63,740 nucleotides of DNA from Bacillota bacterium (GCA_902363515.1 CABJAN010000019.1:1-63740); one strand, 5' to 3'. Shown: positions 28,890-38,246, numbered from the stretch's first letter. A program made the numbers and translations. The notes: generated by a model not told the origin, from the sequence alone.

Positions 28890-29435
28890 TTAGTCCCTCT
28901 CTTCACTCCATTTTAAAAAGCTGCCATTATTAGCATCAATTTCAAATTCGTATTCTTTTTGCTGATAATAAATATCTCCCTCATAAATGTATCTGCCATC
29001 ATCATATTCTAATTCCATCCTGAGGTCTTGCTCTGCAGCTCCAGGAACACGGTCAAGTGCCGCTTTTTTTGCATCTGCTTCACTGACAGCCGGTGTTGGA
29101 GTCTGGGAAACCGGAGCTTCTGTGGTCTGCTGGTTCTCTGTCTGGATATTTTGCTGGATGGTTTCCACATCAGAGCTTAAAATAGTTCCGTCAGACGCCT
29201 GGATTTCATAGCTGTATTCCTTATTCCCTGCATCAAATTCTATTTCATAAAATTTTCTTCCGTCATCCTGCTCCCTGGATACTCTCAGTCTGGAAGTATC
29301 TGTTTCCTGAATTCCCGCATCCTGAAATGCAATTTTTTCTGCTTCTTCCTGTCCAATATCTTTTCCTGCACCGCATCCTGTCAGGACTCCTCCCAGTGTT
29401 ACAGCCAGCATAGTAAGTACCATATATTTTTTCAT
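28890..29435 (-). CDS. PepSY-domain lipoprotein
   Basis: Secreted lipoprotein of 181 residues: signal MKKYMVLTMLAVTLGGVL with lipobox LTGC (Cys21), then two PepSY repeats (EAEKIAFQDAG to YEIQASDGTIL, and DAKKAALDRVPG to FEIDANNGSFL) joined by a Thr/Gln/Pro-rich linker. PepSY modules are thought to modulate proteases or sense envelope ligands. It follows the histidine kinase by about 90 nt and is probably the output or accessory sensor of that two-component system. GGAGG precedes the ATG. Confidence 0.88.
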   Translation of the reverse strand: MKKYMVLTMLAVTLGGVLTGCGAGKDIGQEEAEKIAFQDAGIQETDTSRLRVSREQDDGRKFYEIEFDAGNKEYSYEIQASDGTILSSDVETIQQNIQTENQQTTEAPVSQTPTPAVSEADAKKAALDRVPGAAEQDLRMELEYDDGRYIYEGDIYYQQKEYEFEIDANNGSFLKWSEERD

Positions 29436-29523
29436 GTGTATGATTCCTCCTGTTCTTTTCTATTTTTGGATGTTTTTAGTATAGTATAAAAACATTAAAG
29501 GAAGATTAAAAACACAAATTTTT

Positions 29524-30876
29524 TTATTTTTTCGGAAACCAGAACGTAAAGCAGCTTCCTTCTCCCGGTTTGCTCTCTGCCTGAATATGGCCTTTGTGGG
29601 CGGTGACAATCCACTGAACCATAGAAAGCCCCAAACCGGAACGCTCTGTATCTCTTCTGGAGGTATCCGCTCTGTAAAAACGCTCCCAGATATGAGGCAA
29701 AGCCTCCTGGGAAATTCCTATTCCGTGGTCTTCTACAGAACCTTTCACCCCATCCTGTTCTTCTTTTAAAGAAACCTTAATCCATCCGGGCTCCTTATTG
29801 TAGTAAATCGCATTTGCCATAAGATTTATCAGCATTCTGATATAAAGACTCTCGTCTATCCAGGCATAAATGTCCTGTGAAATCTCCGTTTCTATGACAA
29901 TATGCTTCTCCTGTGCTATCATCTGCTGCTCTTCTGCAATCATTTGTGTCAGTTCGCTGATATTAAGGTTTTCTTTCTGCAGTTGCTGCTTTCCCTGATC
30001 TGCTCTGGACAAAAACAAAAGCTGAGAAACCATCTGAGCCATTTCCCTGCTCTTTTTTTCAATCATGCGGATTCCTTTTTCCTGCTCCCCAGTGATATTC
30101 TCCTGGCTTAGCATTGCATCACATTGCGCCAGAATAACGGTAATGGGCGTTCTGAGTTCATGAGAAACATCCGATGTAAACTGTTTTTCACGCCAAAAAG
30201 AGTCCTCTAACTGCTCCAGCATATGGTCAAAGGTGTTGGAAAGCTGATAAATTTCATCTTTTCCCTTTCCAAGCCCCACTCTTCTGGATAAATCCCCGTC
30301 ATTTTGAATCTGCTGCACAGTCTCCATTATTTTCCTCACAGGTCTCAGAGTCCTGTTACTGAGCCCATAGCCCAGAATTCCCATAAGCACTGCCAGAAGC
30401 GGCAATACCACCACTGCAATTGCAGTCATCATCCGTATGGCGTTCTCTTCTTTTGTCACAGAGGTCATTCCGCATACATACAAAGTCTCGCTGTTTTGTG
30501 ATGGATAACGGATGGTAAACGTATACCATTTTCCGTATTCATTTTCTGTGGTTTTAATCTGTCCATCCTGCGGCTTTATCCGGCTGTTAAATCCATAGGG
30601 AATCCTGCCATAGAGAAGCTCCCCTTTGTCATTTAGCAGGGACTTATAAATTCCTTCTTCCACATCATAGAAATCCTTATCCACAAGCAGTTCCTGTTTC
30701 TCTGCCTGAATCTCATCCATGCTCTCATAGATGCCTTCTTTTAAATCTGCCTGCACAGAAGAAATCAGTTCCTGATTCCCAAAGGCCAGAAGGATTCCAA
30801 GAGAAATACAAACTGTAAGCATTGTAAAAAACGTATATAAGAGTGATAATTTTACTTTTAATGACCATTTTTTCAT
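29524..30876 (-). CDS. Sensor histidine kinase of an OmpR-type two-component system
   Basis: Membrane kinase of 450 residues with helix 1 at about 11-32, an extracytoplasmic loop of roughly 115 residues, helix 2 at about 150-172, a HAMP domain, HisKA with phospho-acceptor His239 in FTSDVSHELRTPI, and an ATPase with N (NLMANAIYYN), G1 (VEDHGIGI), F and G2 (GLGLSMVQWI) boxes. Its start overlaps the stop of the response regulator gene by 4 nt. The ligand is unknown; the PepSY lipoprotein downstream points to envelope sensing. Confidence 0.94.
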   Translation of the reverse strand: MKKWSLKVKLSLLYTFFTMLTVCISLGILLAFGNQELISSVQADLKEGIYESMDEIQAEKQELLVDKDFYDVEEGIYKSLLNDKGELLYGRIPYGFNSRIKPQDGQIKTTENEYGKWYTFTIRYPSQNSETLYVCGMTSVTKEENAIRMMTAIAVVVLPLLAVLMGILGYGLSNRTLRPVRKIMETVQQIQNDGDLSRRVGLGKGKDEIYQLSNTFDHMLEQLEDSFWREKQFTSDVSHELRTPITVILAQCDAMLSQENITGEQEKGIRMIEKKSREMAQMVSQLLFLSRADQGKQQLQKENLNISELTQMIAEEQQMIAQEKHIVIETEISQDIYAWIDESLYIRMLINLMANAIYYNKEPGWIKVSLKEEQDGVKGSVEDHGIGISQEALPHIWERFYRADTSRRDTERSGLGLSMVQWIVTAHKGHIQAESKPGEGSCFTFWFPKK

Positions 30877-31547
30877 AGTTCTGCCTTTAACACATATCCA
30901 GCCCCTCTGACTGTATGAATCAGCTTTGTTTCCTGTCCTTCGTCAATTTTTTTACGCAAATACCGGATATAAACATCTATTACATTGGAGCCTCCTGTAT
31001 AATCATAGTTCCAGATATGCTGCTCCAGCTTTTCCCTGGATAATACAATGCCCTGATTCTGAATCATATACCGCAAAAGAGCAAATTCTTTGCCTGACAG
31101 GGTGATTTTCTTTCCTCCACGAAATACTTCATGGGAATCCACATGAACTTCCAAATCACCTGCCTGATAACAACTGTTCTGAACTTCTGATTGTTTCCTT
31201 AACAGAACTCTTACCCTTGCCAGCAATTCTTCAAAGGCAAAAGGCTTCACAAGATAATCATTGGCTCCTGCATCCAGTCCTTTTACTCTGTCTTCAATCT
31301 TATCCCTTGCTGTCAAAAGCAGGATAGGAATCTGATTTCCCTGACTTCTCAACTTTTTCAAAACTGTTATCCCATCCATAACCGGCATCATAATGTCCAG
31401 AATCAGTCCGTCATATTCTGCTCCTGCCAGATAATCAAACACTGCTCCTCCATCATAACAGGAATCCACACTATAGTGCTCTGCCTGCAGTCTTGCAGTT
31501 AAAATCCTATTCAAATCTTTTTCGTCTTCTGCAATTAAGATCCGCAT
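30873..31547 (-). CDS. OmpR/PhoB family response regulator
   Basis: 224 residues: receiver with AEDEKD, phospho-acceptor Asp51 in LILDIMMPVMDG and Lys of VKPFAFEELLAR; C-terminal winged helix with the typical LSGKEFALLRYMIQNQG and VIDVYIRYLRKKID segments and the GAGYVL ending. It is first in the regulator-kinase-PepSY operon, which lies between topA and codY. Confidence 0.95.
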   Translation of the reverse strand: MRILIAEDEKDLNRILTARLQAEHYSVDSCYDGGAVFDYLAGAEYDGLILDIMMPVMDGITVLKKLRSQGNQIPILLLTARDKIEDRVKGLDAGANDYLVKPFAFEELLARVRVLLRKQSEVQNSCYQAGDLEVHVDSHEVFRGGKKITLSGKEFALLRYMIQNQGIVLSREKLEQHIWNYDYTGGSNVIDVYIRYLRKKIDEGQETKLIHTVRGAGYVLKAEL

Positions 31548-31624
31548 CCTCTGCCTCCTTCCTTTTTAATATCTTACCACTCTTTTTCCCTTTCTCCAAG
31601 TTTTTTAACCTCTGAAAAAAGAGT

Positions 31625-31675
31625 AAAAAGCTCTCCGGCAGGAGGCATCTGTACCTCTTACCAGAAAGCTTTTCT
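31625..31675 (-). terminator. Terminator of topA
   Basis: AAAAAGCTCTCCGG and CCAGAAAGCTTTT with inner GAGG/CCTC form an imperfect hairpin; T-runs occur on both sides. It starts right after the topA stop. Confidence 0.75.
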
Positions 31676-31678
31676 ATT

Positions 31679-33754
31679 CTATGACTCATTCTGTCTGGTT
31701 TCTACGTAACCGCAGTGTTCATCTGCACACACCAGCTTATTGCCTTTTTCCAGCATATAACTGCCGCAAGACGGACATTTTTTCTTAGATGGCTTTTGCC
31801 AGGACATGAACTCACACTCTGGGTTGTTTTCACATCCGTAGTAAAGACGTCCTTTTTTGCTTCGTTTTACCACTACGTCTTTTCCACAAATTGGACATGG
31901 GACACCGATTTTTTCCAGATAAGGCTTGGTGTTTTTACACTCCGGAAATCCGGGACAAGCCAGAAATTTACCATGGGGTCCGTACTTAATCACCATATTT
32001 CTGCCGCAAAGCTCACAGACCACATCTGTTACTTCATCCTCGATTTTTACCTGTTCCAGTTCCTTTTCTGCCTTTTCCACTGCTTCCTCTAAATCCGGAT
32101 AAAAGTTACGGATTACGGTTTTCCACTGTACCTTTCCTTCACCTACACAGTCCAGCAGTTCTTCCATGGTAGCTGTGAAGTTCACATCTACAATACTGGT
32201 AAAAGCTTCTTTCATAATCTTATTTACCACTTCTCCCAATTCAGTCATGTAGAGATTTTTGTTTTCTTTTGCCACATAACGTCTGGCAATAATGGTGGTT
32301 ATGGTAGGTGCATAGGTACTTGGTCTTCCGATGCCAAGCTCTTCTAAGGTTTTTACCAGGGAGGCCTCAGTATAGTGAGCCGGGGGCTGAGTAAAATGCT
32401 GCTGCTCCTTAAACTCTTTCAGACTGATTTGTGTATGCTCATCAATACTCTTTACCAGAAGCTGATTTTCCTGTTTTTCCTCATCCTCCTGGGTATAAAC
32501 AGTCATAAAGCCAGGGAATTTTAATTTTGATGCTGCTACTGTAAAATAGTACTCCCCGCCCTGAATTTTCACAGAAGTGGTCTCATATTTTGCCTGCTGC
32601 ATTCTGCTGGCAGCAAAACGTTTCCAGATAAGCTGATACAGGCGGTACTGGTCTCTGGAAAGAGATTCTTTCAAAGAGATTGGTGTTCTCTTAATATCTG
32701 TGGGACGGATGGCTTCGTGGGCATCCTGTATTTTCTTTTTATTATCACCTTTTTTCTCGGAATCAGCCACATATTCGCTACCATATTCCTGAGTAATGTA
32801 TTCTCTTGCCGCTGCATCAGCCTCCTCAGAGATTCTGGTGGAATCGGTACGAAGATACGTGATAATACCCACTGTTCCATTTCCCTTAATGTCTACGCCT
32901 TCATACAACTGCTGCGCCAGACGCATGGTTTTCTGGGTAGAAAAGTTCAATACCTTGGAAGCTTCCTGCTGTAAGGTACTGGTGGTAAATGGCAATGGCG
33001 CTTTTTTGCTTCTTTCTCCGTTTTTTACCTCCGCTACCTGATATTCTGCATCCTTCAAATCATCCAGAATCTGATCCAGTTCTGCTTTGGAACGGATATT
33101 CATTTTTTTATTTTTTGTTCCGTAGAATTTCGCAGCCAGAGGTTTCTTTTCTCCCTCTACAGAAAAATCCGCTTCCAGTGTCCAGTATTCTTCCGGAATA
33201 AAGTTGTTGATTTCTTCTTCTCTGTCTCCAATAATACGAAGGGCTACTGACTGGACGCGGCCTGCGCTTAAACCTCTTTTTACCTTCGCCCACAGTACCG
33301 GACTAATCTTATATCCTACCATACGATCCAAAATACGTCTGGTCTGCTGTGCGTCTACCAGATTTTGGTCAATCTCCCGTCCCTCTTTAATGGAAGCCTT
33401 TACTGCTGTTTTCGTAATCTCATTAAAAGTGATACGGCGCATCTTTTTTTCATCTAATTTCAAAGAATGGGCAAGATGCCAGGAAATTGCTTCTCCTTCC
33501 CGGTCAGGGTCAGTTGCCAGATATACTTTATCCGCTTTTTTAGCAGCCTTTCTAAGCGCTGCCAAAATGTCCCCCTTCCCTCTGATTGTTATATATTTGG
33601 GTTCGTAATCATGTTCTACATCGACTCCAAGCTGGCTCTTAGGCAAATCCCTCACATGACCGTTGGAAGCCATTACTTCGTAATTAGACCCAAGAAATTT
33701 TTTTATGGTTTTGACTTTTGCCGGTGATTCCACAATCACAAGATATTTCGCCAT
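31679..33754 (-). CDS. topA: DNA topoisomerase I
   Basis: Type IA topoisomerase relaxing negative supercoils, 691 residues. The Toprim domain starts at MAKYLVIVESPAKVKTI with DPDREGEAISWHLA. The active-site Tyr is in ITYLRTDSTRIS. Three C-terminal zinc ribbons follow: CELCGRNM...C-x5-C, CPICGKDV...C-x5-C and CPSCGSYM...C-x4-C. The ATG at 33754 has GGGAGG 5 nt before it. It directly follows dprA, whose stop is 1 nt away, in the comM-dprA-topA order common in Firmicutes. Confidence 0.97.
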   Translation of the reverse strand: MAKYLVIVESPAKVKTIKKFLGSNYEVMASNGHVRDLPKSQLGVDVEHDYEPKYITIRGKGDILAALRKAAKKADKVYLATDPDREGEAISWHLAHSLKLDEKKMRRITFNEITKTAVKASIKEGREIDQNLVDAQQTRRILDRMVGYKISPVLWAKVKRGLSAGRVQSVALRIIGDREEEINNFIPEEYWTLEADFSVEGEKKPLAAKFYGTKNKKMNIRSKAELDQILDDLKDAEYQVAEVKNGERSKKAPLPFTTSTLQQEASKVLNFSTQKTMRLAQQLYEGVDIKGNGTVGIITYLRTDSTRISEEADAAAREYITQEYGSEYVADSEKKGDNKKKIQDAHEAIRPTDIKRTPISLKESLSRDQYRLYQLIWKRFAASRMQQAKYETTSVKIQGGEYYFTVAASKLKFPGFMTVYTQEDEEKQENQLLVKSIDEHTQISLKEFKEQQHFTQPPAHYTEASLVKTLEELGIGRPSTYAPTITTIIARRYVAKENKNLYMTELGEVVNKIMKEAFTSIVDVNFTATMEELLDCVGEGKVQWKTVIRNFYPDLEEAVEKAEKELEQVKIEDEVTDVVCELCGRNMVIKYGPHGKFLACPGFPECKNTKPYLEKIGVPCPICGKDVVVKRSKKGRLYYGCENNPECEFMSWQKPSKKKCPSCGSYMLEKGNKLVCADEHCGYVETRQNES

Positions 33755-33755
33755 G

Positions 33756-34658
33756 TCAACCTCCCGTTCTGGCATAGTAATTTTTCACAGGCTCTTCTAT
33801 GAGCCCTTTTAGCTCTAATTTTAGTAAAAGTCCGGTAATTTCTCTTGCAGAAAGAGGAATTTCCCGAACAATGTCTTCTAGGTTCTTTGGATGTAAATCC
33901 AGACAACTATACACCATTTCTTCCTGGCTTGCAAGCCCAATCTTATTTTTCTCCCGGAAATCTTCTGGAAATCCCCTGGGAATTTTCAGTTCTTCCAGCA
34001 AAGGCTCCACAGAATATGCCACCCCTGCACCGTCTGAAATCAGGCGGTTACACCCTTCACTTAAAGCATCTCCCACTCTTCCCGGAACTGCATAAACTAT
34101 TTTTCCCTGCTCCAGAGCAAAGGATGCTGTAATCAGAGAACCGCTTTTTACTTTTGCCTCTACTACCAGCACCAAATCTGCCAGACCGCTGATAATTCGG
34201 TTTCTTCTGGGAAAATTTCCGGCATAGGGCGGCGTCCCCAAATCAAACTCAGAAAAAACGCCTCCTCCTGTCTGTAAGATTCTGTTTTCTAACTCTGCAT
34301 GTTCCGGAGGATAGCAAATATCCACCCCGCACCCCAGAGCTGCAAAGGTTTTTCCTCCACCATCCAAAGCACCCTGGTGGGCTTTTCCATCAATTCCTCT
34401 TGCCAGACCACTGATAATCTGTACCCCATGCTCTGCCAGGATTTTGGCAAAGGTATAGGCCTGATGAGCGCCATAAGCGCTGCAGGCTCTTGCGCCTACA
34501 ATCGCAACAGTTTTCTTCTCCTCCTGTGGCAGACAGCCTTTTGTGTACAACATACCCGGCATCCCCTCATAGCACCTCAGTCTATCCGGATAGGTTTCTT
34601 CCCAGGCGCCGCAGCGCCAAATCCCGCCCTTTTCTTCTATTTTATTGACTTCCTCCAC
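33756..34658 (-). CDS. dprA: DNA-processing protein DprA (short N-terminus)
   Basis: Loads RecA on incoming single-stranded DNA in transformation. The extended Rossmann domain is complete (IVGARACSAYGAHQAYTFA, SGLARGIDGKAHQGAL, GCGVDICYPPEH, FPRRNRIISGLAD, KSGSLITASFALEQG), with a C-terminal winged helix (LDLHPKNLEDIV to GLIEEPVKNYYAR). The usual N-terminal helix-hairpin-helix domain of about 60 residues is missing. I choose the GTG at 34658 (about 300 residues), which follows GGAGG by 10 nt and lies just past the comM stop; a TTG at 34715 inside comM is the alternative. Confidence 0.88.
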   Translation of the reverse strand: MEEVNKIEEKGGIWRCGAWEETYPDRLRCYEGMPGMLYTKGCLPQEEKKTVAIVGARACSAYGAHQAYTFAKILAEHGVQIISGLARGIDGKAHQGALDGGGKTFAALGCGVDICYPPEHAELENRILQTGGGVFSEFDLGTPPYAGNFPRRNRIISGLADLVLVVEAKVKSGSLITASFALEQGKIVYAVPGRVGDALSEGCNRLISDGAGVAYSVEPLLEELKIPRGFPEDFREKNKIGLASQEEMVYSCLDLHPKNLEDIVREIPLSAREITGLLLKLELKGLIEEPVKNYYARTGG

Positions 34659-34665
34659 CTGTTTC

Positions 34666-36192
34666 CTACCTCCAATACTTCTTGTCCAGAGCCCGGTAAC
34701 ACACAGCCTCTGCAATATGTTCTTCTTCTATGATTTCCTTTGCATCTAAATCAGCAATGGTTCTCGCTGTTTTCAATATTTTATGATAAGCCCGAAGGCT
34801 CAGATTCATTTTTTCATAGGCTGCATCTAAAAGTTTTTTCCCTTCTCTGCTTACCTGACAATATTGTTTCGTTTCTTTTCCTGAAAGAGCGCTGTTAAAT
34901 CTTATGTCCGTTCCTTCATAGCGCTGCCTTTGCACTTCATGAACCCGGCAGACTTCCCGGCGTAATTGCAGGGATGTTTTTCCCGACTTTTTCTCACGCA
35001 ACTGCTCTCCCGGTATATCCGCTACTTCTGTGCAAAGGTCAAACCGGTCTAAAAGGGGACCGCTTAATTTTCCAAGATATTGCTCCACCTGGTACTGCGT
35101 ACAGGAACACCGGTTTCTGTCTGGATAATAACCGCAGGGACAGGGATTCATTGCCCCAACCAATAAAAAATTCGCCGGAAATTCATAGGTACCGTTTACT
35201 CTGGAAATACAGATTTTATGGGTTTCCAAAGGCTGCCGCAATACTTCCAGGGCTGCTCTTCGAAACTCCGGTAATTCATCCAGAAACAAAATTCCCCTGT
35301 GAGCCAGCGTAATTTCCCCTGGTGTTGGTACACTTCCGCCTCCCGCCATAGCGGTGGGGGAAATGGTATGGTGCGGCGCGCGGAAAGGACGACGCATTAA
35401 CATGGGACTGTTTCCGGTAAGCAGGCCTGCAGCACTGTAGATTCTGGAAATTTCCATGCTTTCCTCCCTGGAAATAACAGGAAACAGTGTAGGAATCCGA
35501 TTGGCAATCATGGTTTTCCCTGACCCCTTTGTTCCAATCAACAGCAGATTATGGAAGCCTGCCGCTGCAATCACAGCTGCCTGCCTGGCAGTTTCCTGTC
35601 CCAGCACATCTGCAAAATCTTCCTCATATTCTATGCTGCTTTGGGGCCATTCTCTTCTTGGATTCCTTACTGCTCCCCAGTTTTCTTTTTCTTCCTGGTC
35701 CATAAATTCTCTGAGATTTTCAATTCCTAAAATGGGAATCTCATGAATATACTCGGTTTCGGGCAGATTCTCTTTTGGGATAATACACAATCTGCACCCT
35801 TCTTTAATGGCAGTATCTACAAGAGGTAAAATACCTTTCACACCCCTTACTTCCCCATTCAGGCTTAATTCTCCTGCCATACATACTTTCTCAATTTTTT
35901 CCTGTTCCAGATAACCAAAGGCACATAAAAGGGCTGCAGCAATAGGCAGGTCAAATCCTGTACCTTCTTTTCGGATATCTGCCGGAGACAAATTTACTGT
36001 AATCCGCCTTGCCGGAAAAGCAAATCCTGTATTTCGAAGGGCTGTCCTGACTCTCTCCTGTGCCTCTTTTACTCTTGCCGATAAATATCCCACCATAGAA
36101 AACATAGGTAATCCCTGGCTTACATCTGCCTCAATGGTTATGGGAATACAGTCCACTCCTGCCACGGTTGCTGACAAAACACTGCCAAACAT
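34666..36192 (-). CDS. comM: YifB/ComM family AAA ATPase (Mg-chelatase-like)
   Basis: Hexameric helicase that aids branch migration in natural transformation. The 508-residue protein begins with a Lon-like S5 fold (MFGSVLSATVAGVDCIPITI) and has Walker A IGTKGSGKTMIANR, Walker B GILFLDELPEF, a zinc-binding CPCGYYPDRNRCSC insert and a C-terminal Mg-chelatase domain. The ATG at 36192 follows GAGAGGAG. It is first in comM-dprA-topA; its promoter reads TTGAAA-17-TACAGT at 36317-36345. Confidence 0.95.
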   Translation of the reverse strand: MFGSVLSATVAGVDCIPITIEADVSQGLPMFSMVGYLSARVKEAQERVRTALRNTGFAFPARRITVNLSPADIRKEGTGFDLPIAAALLCAFGYLEQEKIEKVCMAGELSLNGEVRGVKGILPLVDTAIKEGCRLCIIPKENLPETEYIHEIPILGIENLREFMDQEEKENWGAVRNPRREWPQSSIEYEEDFADVLGQETARQAAVIAAAGFHNLLLIGTKGSGKTMIANRIPTLFPVISREESMEISRIYSAAGLLTGNSPMLMRRPFRAPHHTISPTAMAGGGSVPTPGEITLAHRGILFLDELPEFRRAALEVLRQPLETHKICISRVNGTYEFPANFLLVGAMNPCPCGYYPDRNRCSCTQYQVEQYLGKLSGPLLDRFDLCTEVADIPGEQLREKKSGKTSLQLRREVCRVHEVQRQRYEGTDIRFNSALSGKETKQYCQVSREGKKLLDAAYEKMNLSLRAYHKILKTARTIADLDAKEIIEEEHIAEAVCYRALDKKYWR

Positions 36193-36316
36193 GCTCACTC
36201 CTCTCCGGGTTTGAACGTTCAAAACCCCTGTCACCTTTTCCTGTGTTTTGTTATCTTTTGTATTACTTTGGGATTGTTTGGCGGAACCGCCGGATGTTTA
36301 ACTTTAAGATAAAATT

Positions 36317-36345
36317 ACTGTACCATATTTCCGGATAATTTTCAA
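36317..36345 (-). promoter_or_regulatory. Candidate promoter of comM-dprA-topA
   Basis: Minus strand TTGAAA (36340-36345), 17-nt spacer, TACAGT (36317-36322). It is about 125 nt before the comM start, in the divergent gap with sigK. Confidence 0.6.
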
Positions 36346-36410
36346 TGGAAAAGCACTAATTCTTCTTTTCCTACATACTATAGAATTAAATTCCTCTGAG
36401 GTATGCTTGT

Positions 36411-37037
36411 GTGAAAACATTTCAAAAGCCCCTGACACCGGAAGAAGAAAGCCGTTATCTTCAGGAATACAAGCAAGGCAGCCTGGAAGCAAAAAACATC
36501 CTCATTGAACGAAATCTTCGTTTGGTTGCTCATATTGTAAAAAAATATCAGGGAGCCCCGGAAGAGTTGGATGATTTAATCTCCATTGGCACCATTGGGC
36601 TGATTAAGGCGGTCCACACCTTTGATGCCAAAAAAGCAAGCAGACTCTCCACCTACGCTGCCAGATGTATTGATAATGAGCTTCTTATGTATTTTCGTTC
36701 CAAAAAGAAAACGAACCGTGAGGTTTCTCTTTATGACCCCATTGGTACTGACAAAGAGGGAAATGAAATCAGTCTTCTGGATGTGATTGAGACAGAACCT
36801 GTGGATGTGGTAAAAGAATATTCCTTAAAACAGGATACTGTCCTCTTATATCATCTGCTTCCTGATATTCTTACCCAAAGAGAACAGGACGTCCTAACGT
36901 TTCGGTACGGTCTCTACGGGCAAAGAGAACAGACCCAGCGGGAAATAGCAAAGCGGCTGAATATCAGCCGCTCTTATGTGTCGCGTATTGAAAAAAACGC
37001 TCTTATGAAATTACGCTGTTTCTTCCCGTCGTCTTAA
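36411..37037 (+). CDS. sigK: Late mother-cell sporulation sigma factor SigK, without pro-sequence
   Basis: Sigma-70 family factor active in the mother cell late in sporulation, 208 residues. Region 2 (NLRLVAHIVKKYQGAPEELDDLIS, TYAARCIDNELLMYFR) is typical SigE/SigK, and region 4 has LTQREQDVLTFRYGLYG and an HTH ending SRSYVSRIEKNALMKLR. The start is GTG at 36411 with GAGG 9 nt upstream. Bacillus SigK has a 20-residue membrane pro-sequence; here a TAG stands in frame at 36381, so none is possible, as in C. difficile. No skin element interrupts the gene. The last 27 nt overlap the convergent U32 peptidase gene. Confidence 0.9.
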   Translation: MKTFQKPLTPEEESRYLQEYKQGSLEAKNILIERNLRLVAHIVKKYQGAPEELDDLISIGTIGLIKAVHTFDAKKASRLSTYAARCIDNELLMYFRSKKKTNREVSLYDPIGTDKEGNEISLLDVIETEPVDVVKEYSLKQDTVLLYHLLPDILTQREQDVLTFRYGLYGQREQTQREIAKRLNISRSYVSRIEKNALMKLRCFFPSS

Positions 37038-38246
37038 AATATCATAAACCTCTGCCTGTCTGCCTAAATCCACATAAAGCACCTGTTGAGGATGTGGTGC
37101 GCTTTCCATAGGAGTTCCATCTTCATCATAAATTCCCTGCACCTGTACCGACAGATTTCTTCCATCCGGTTTCATGATTTCAATCGTTTCTCCCAGCAGG
37201 AACTTATTCCTCTGGGTGATGCGATACATACCATCTTCTCTTTGCTCCTCAATATAGCCAAGATAGGTATATCCCTTTGCATAGGTATTGTTTTCATAAA
37301 TCTGAGCATCTTCATCTGGTTTTCCATAGAAAAATCCTGTGGTAAACTGACGGTAAGTACAGCTTCGTATCTGCTCCTGATACCATGGCATATTTTCCTC
37401 ATATTGTTTGGGATCTTCCAGGTAATCATCAATGGCCTTTCTGTATGTCCGGGCTACGGTAGCCACATACAGGGCTGTTTTCATTCTTCCTTCGATTTTC
37501 AGACTGTCAATACCACTTTTCAACACATCATCCATGTGTTCAATCATACACAAATCCTTGGAATTGAAAATATACGTTCCCCGTTCATTTTCATAAACCG
37601 GCATATATTCGCCTGGTCTTGTCTCCTCCACAATGGAATATTTCCAGCGGCAGGGATGGGTACAAGCCCCCTGATTGGCATCTCTTCCTGTAAAATAGTT
37701 GGAAAGCAGACATCTTCCAGAATAAGAAATGCACATAGCCCCGTGAATAAAGCTTTCAATTTCCATATCTTCCGGTATCTTTTCCCTGATTTCCCGGATT
37801 TCTTCCAGGGACAATTCTCTGGCGCTCACCACTCGTTTTGCACCTAATTCCCACCAGAACTGATAGGTTGCATAGTTGGTATTGTTTGCCTGGGTGCTTA
37901 CATGGCGTTCAATCTCAGGACATACTTCCTTTGCAATCATAAAAACTCCAGGATCTGAAATAATCAGGGCATCCGGTTTTATTTCCCTTAATTCCTGAAA
38001 ATATTCCCGTACACCGGCTAAATCTCCGTTATGTGCCAAAATGTTAGCGGTTACATAGACTTTTACTCCATGTTCATGCGCAAAGGCAATTCCCTCTTTC
38101 ATATCATCTGAAGAAAAATTCTTTGCCTTCGCCCGAAGTCCAAAGGCTTCGCCGCCAATATATACTGCATCCGCTCCAAACATGACTGCAATTTTCAATA
38201 CCTCCAGACTGCTGGCCGGAATTAATAATTCTGGTTTACGAACCAT
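37011..38246 (-). CDS. trhP: U32 family peptidase-like protein, TrhP type (tRNA ho5U synthesis)
   Basis: Peptidase U32 family, 411 residues. TrhP proteins are needed for prephenate-dependent hydroxylation of U34 in tRNA. Visible are the ELLIPASSLEVLKIAVMFGADAVYIGG start, the FIHGAMCISYSGRCLLSNYFTGRDAN signature (with the CxxxxSGxC core) and CTHPCRWKY. Its gene directly follows the tRNA ho5U methyltransferase trmR, which it overlaps by 11 nt, as in Bacillus yrrM-yrrN; that context supports a tRNA role over protein degradation. Only one U32 gene is present, not the yrrN/yrrO pair. Confidence 0.88.
   Translation of the reverse strand: MVRKPELLIPASSLEVLKIAVMFGADAVYIGGEAFGLRAKAKNFSSDDMKEGIAFAHEHGVKVYVTANILAHNGDLAGVREYFQELREIKPDALIISDPGVFMIAKEVCPEIERHVSTQANNTNYATYQFWWELGAKRVVSARELSLEEIREIREKIPEDMEIESFIHGAMCISYSGRCLLSNYFTGRDANQGACTHPCRWKYSIVEETRPGEYMPVYENERGTYIFNSKDLCMIEHMDDVLKSGIDSLKIEGRMKTALYVATVARTYRKAIDDYLEDPKQYEENMPWYQEQIRSCTYRQFTTGFFYGKPDEDAQIYENNTYAKGYTYLGYIEEQREDGMYRITQRNKFLLGETIEIMKPDGRNLSVQVQGIYDEDGTPMESAPHPQQVLYVDLGRQAEVYDILRRREETA

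Noticed and set aside
34299..34733. 144-codon plus-strand frame opposite dprA
   Set aside because: Antisense shadow of a conserved gene; no ribosome site and no recognisable domain.
36350..36400. SigE/SigK-type promoter before sigK
   Set aside because: CATACTAT near 36374 resembles a -10 but no matching -35 is seen at the right distance, so it is not listed as a feature.
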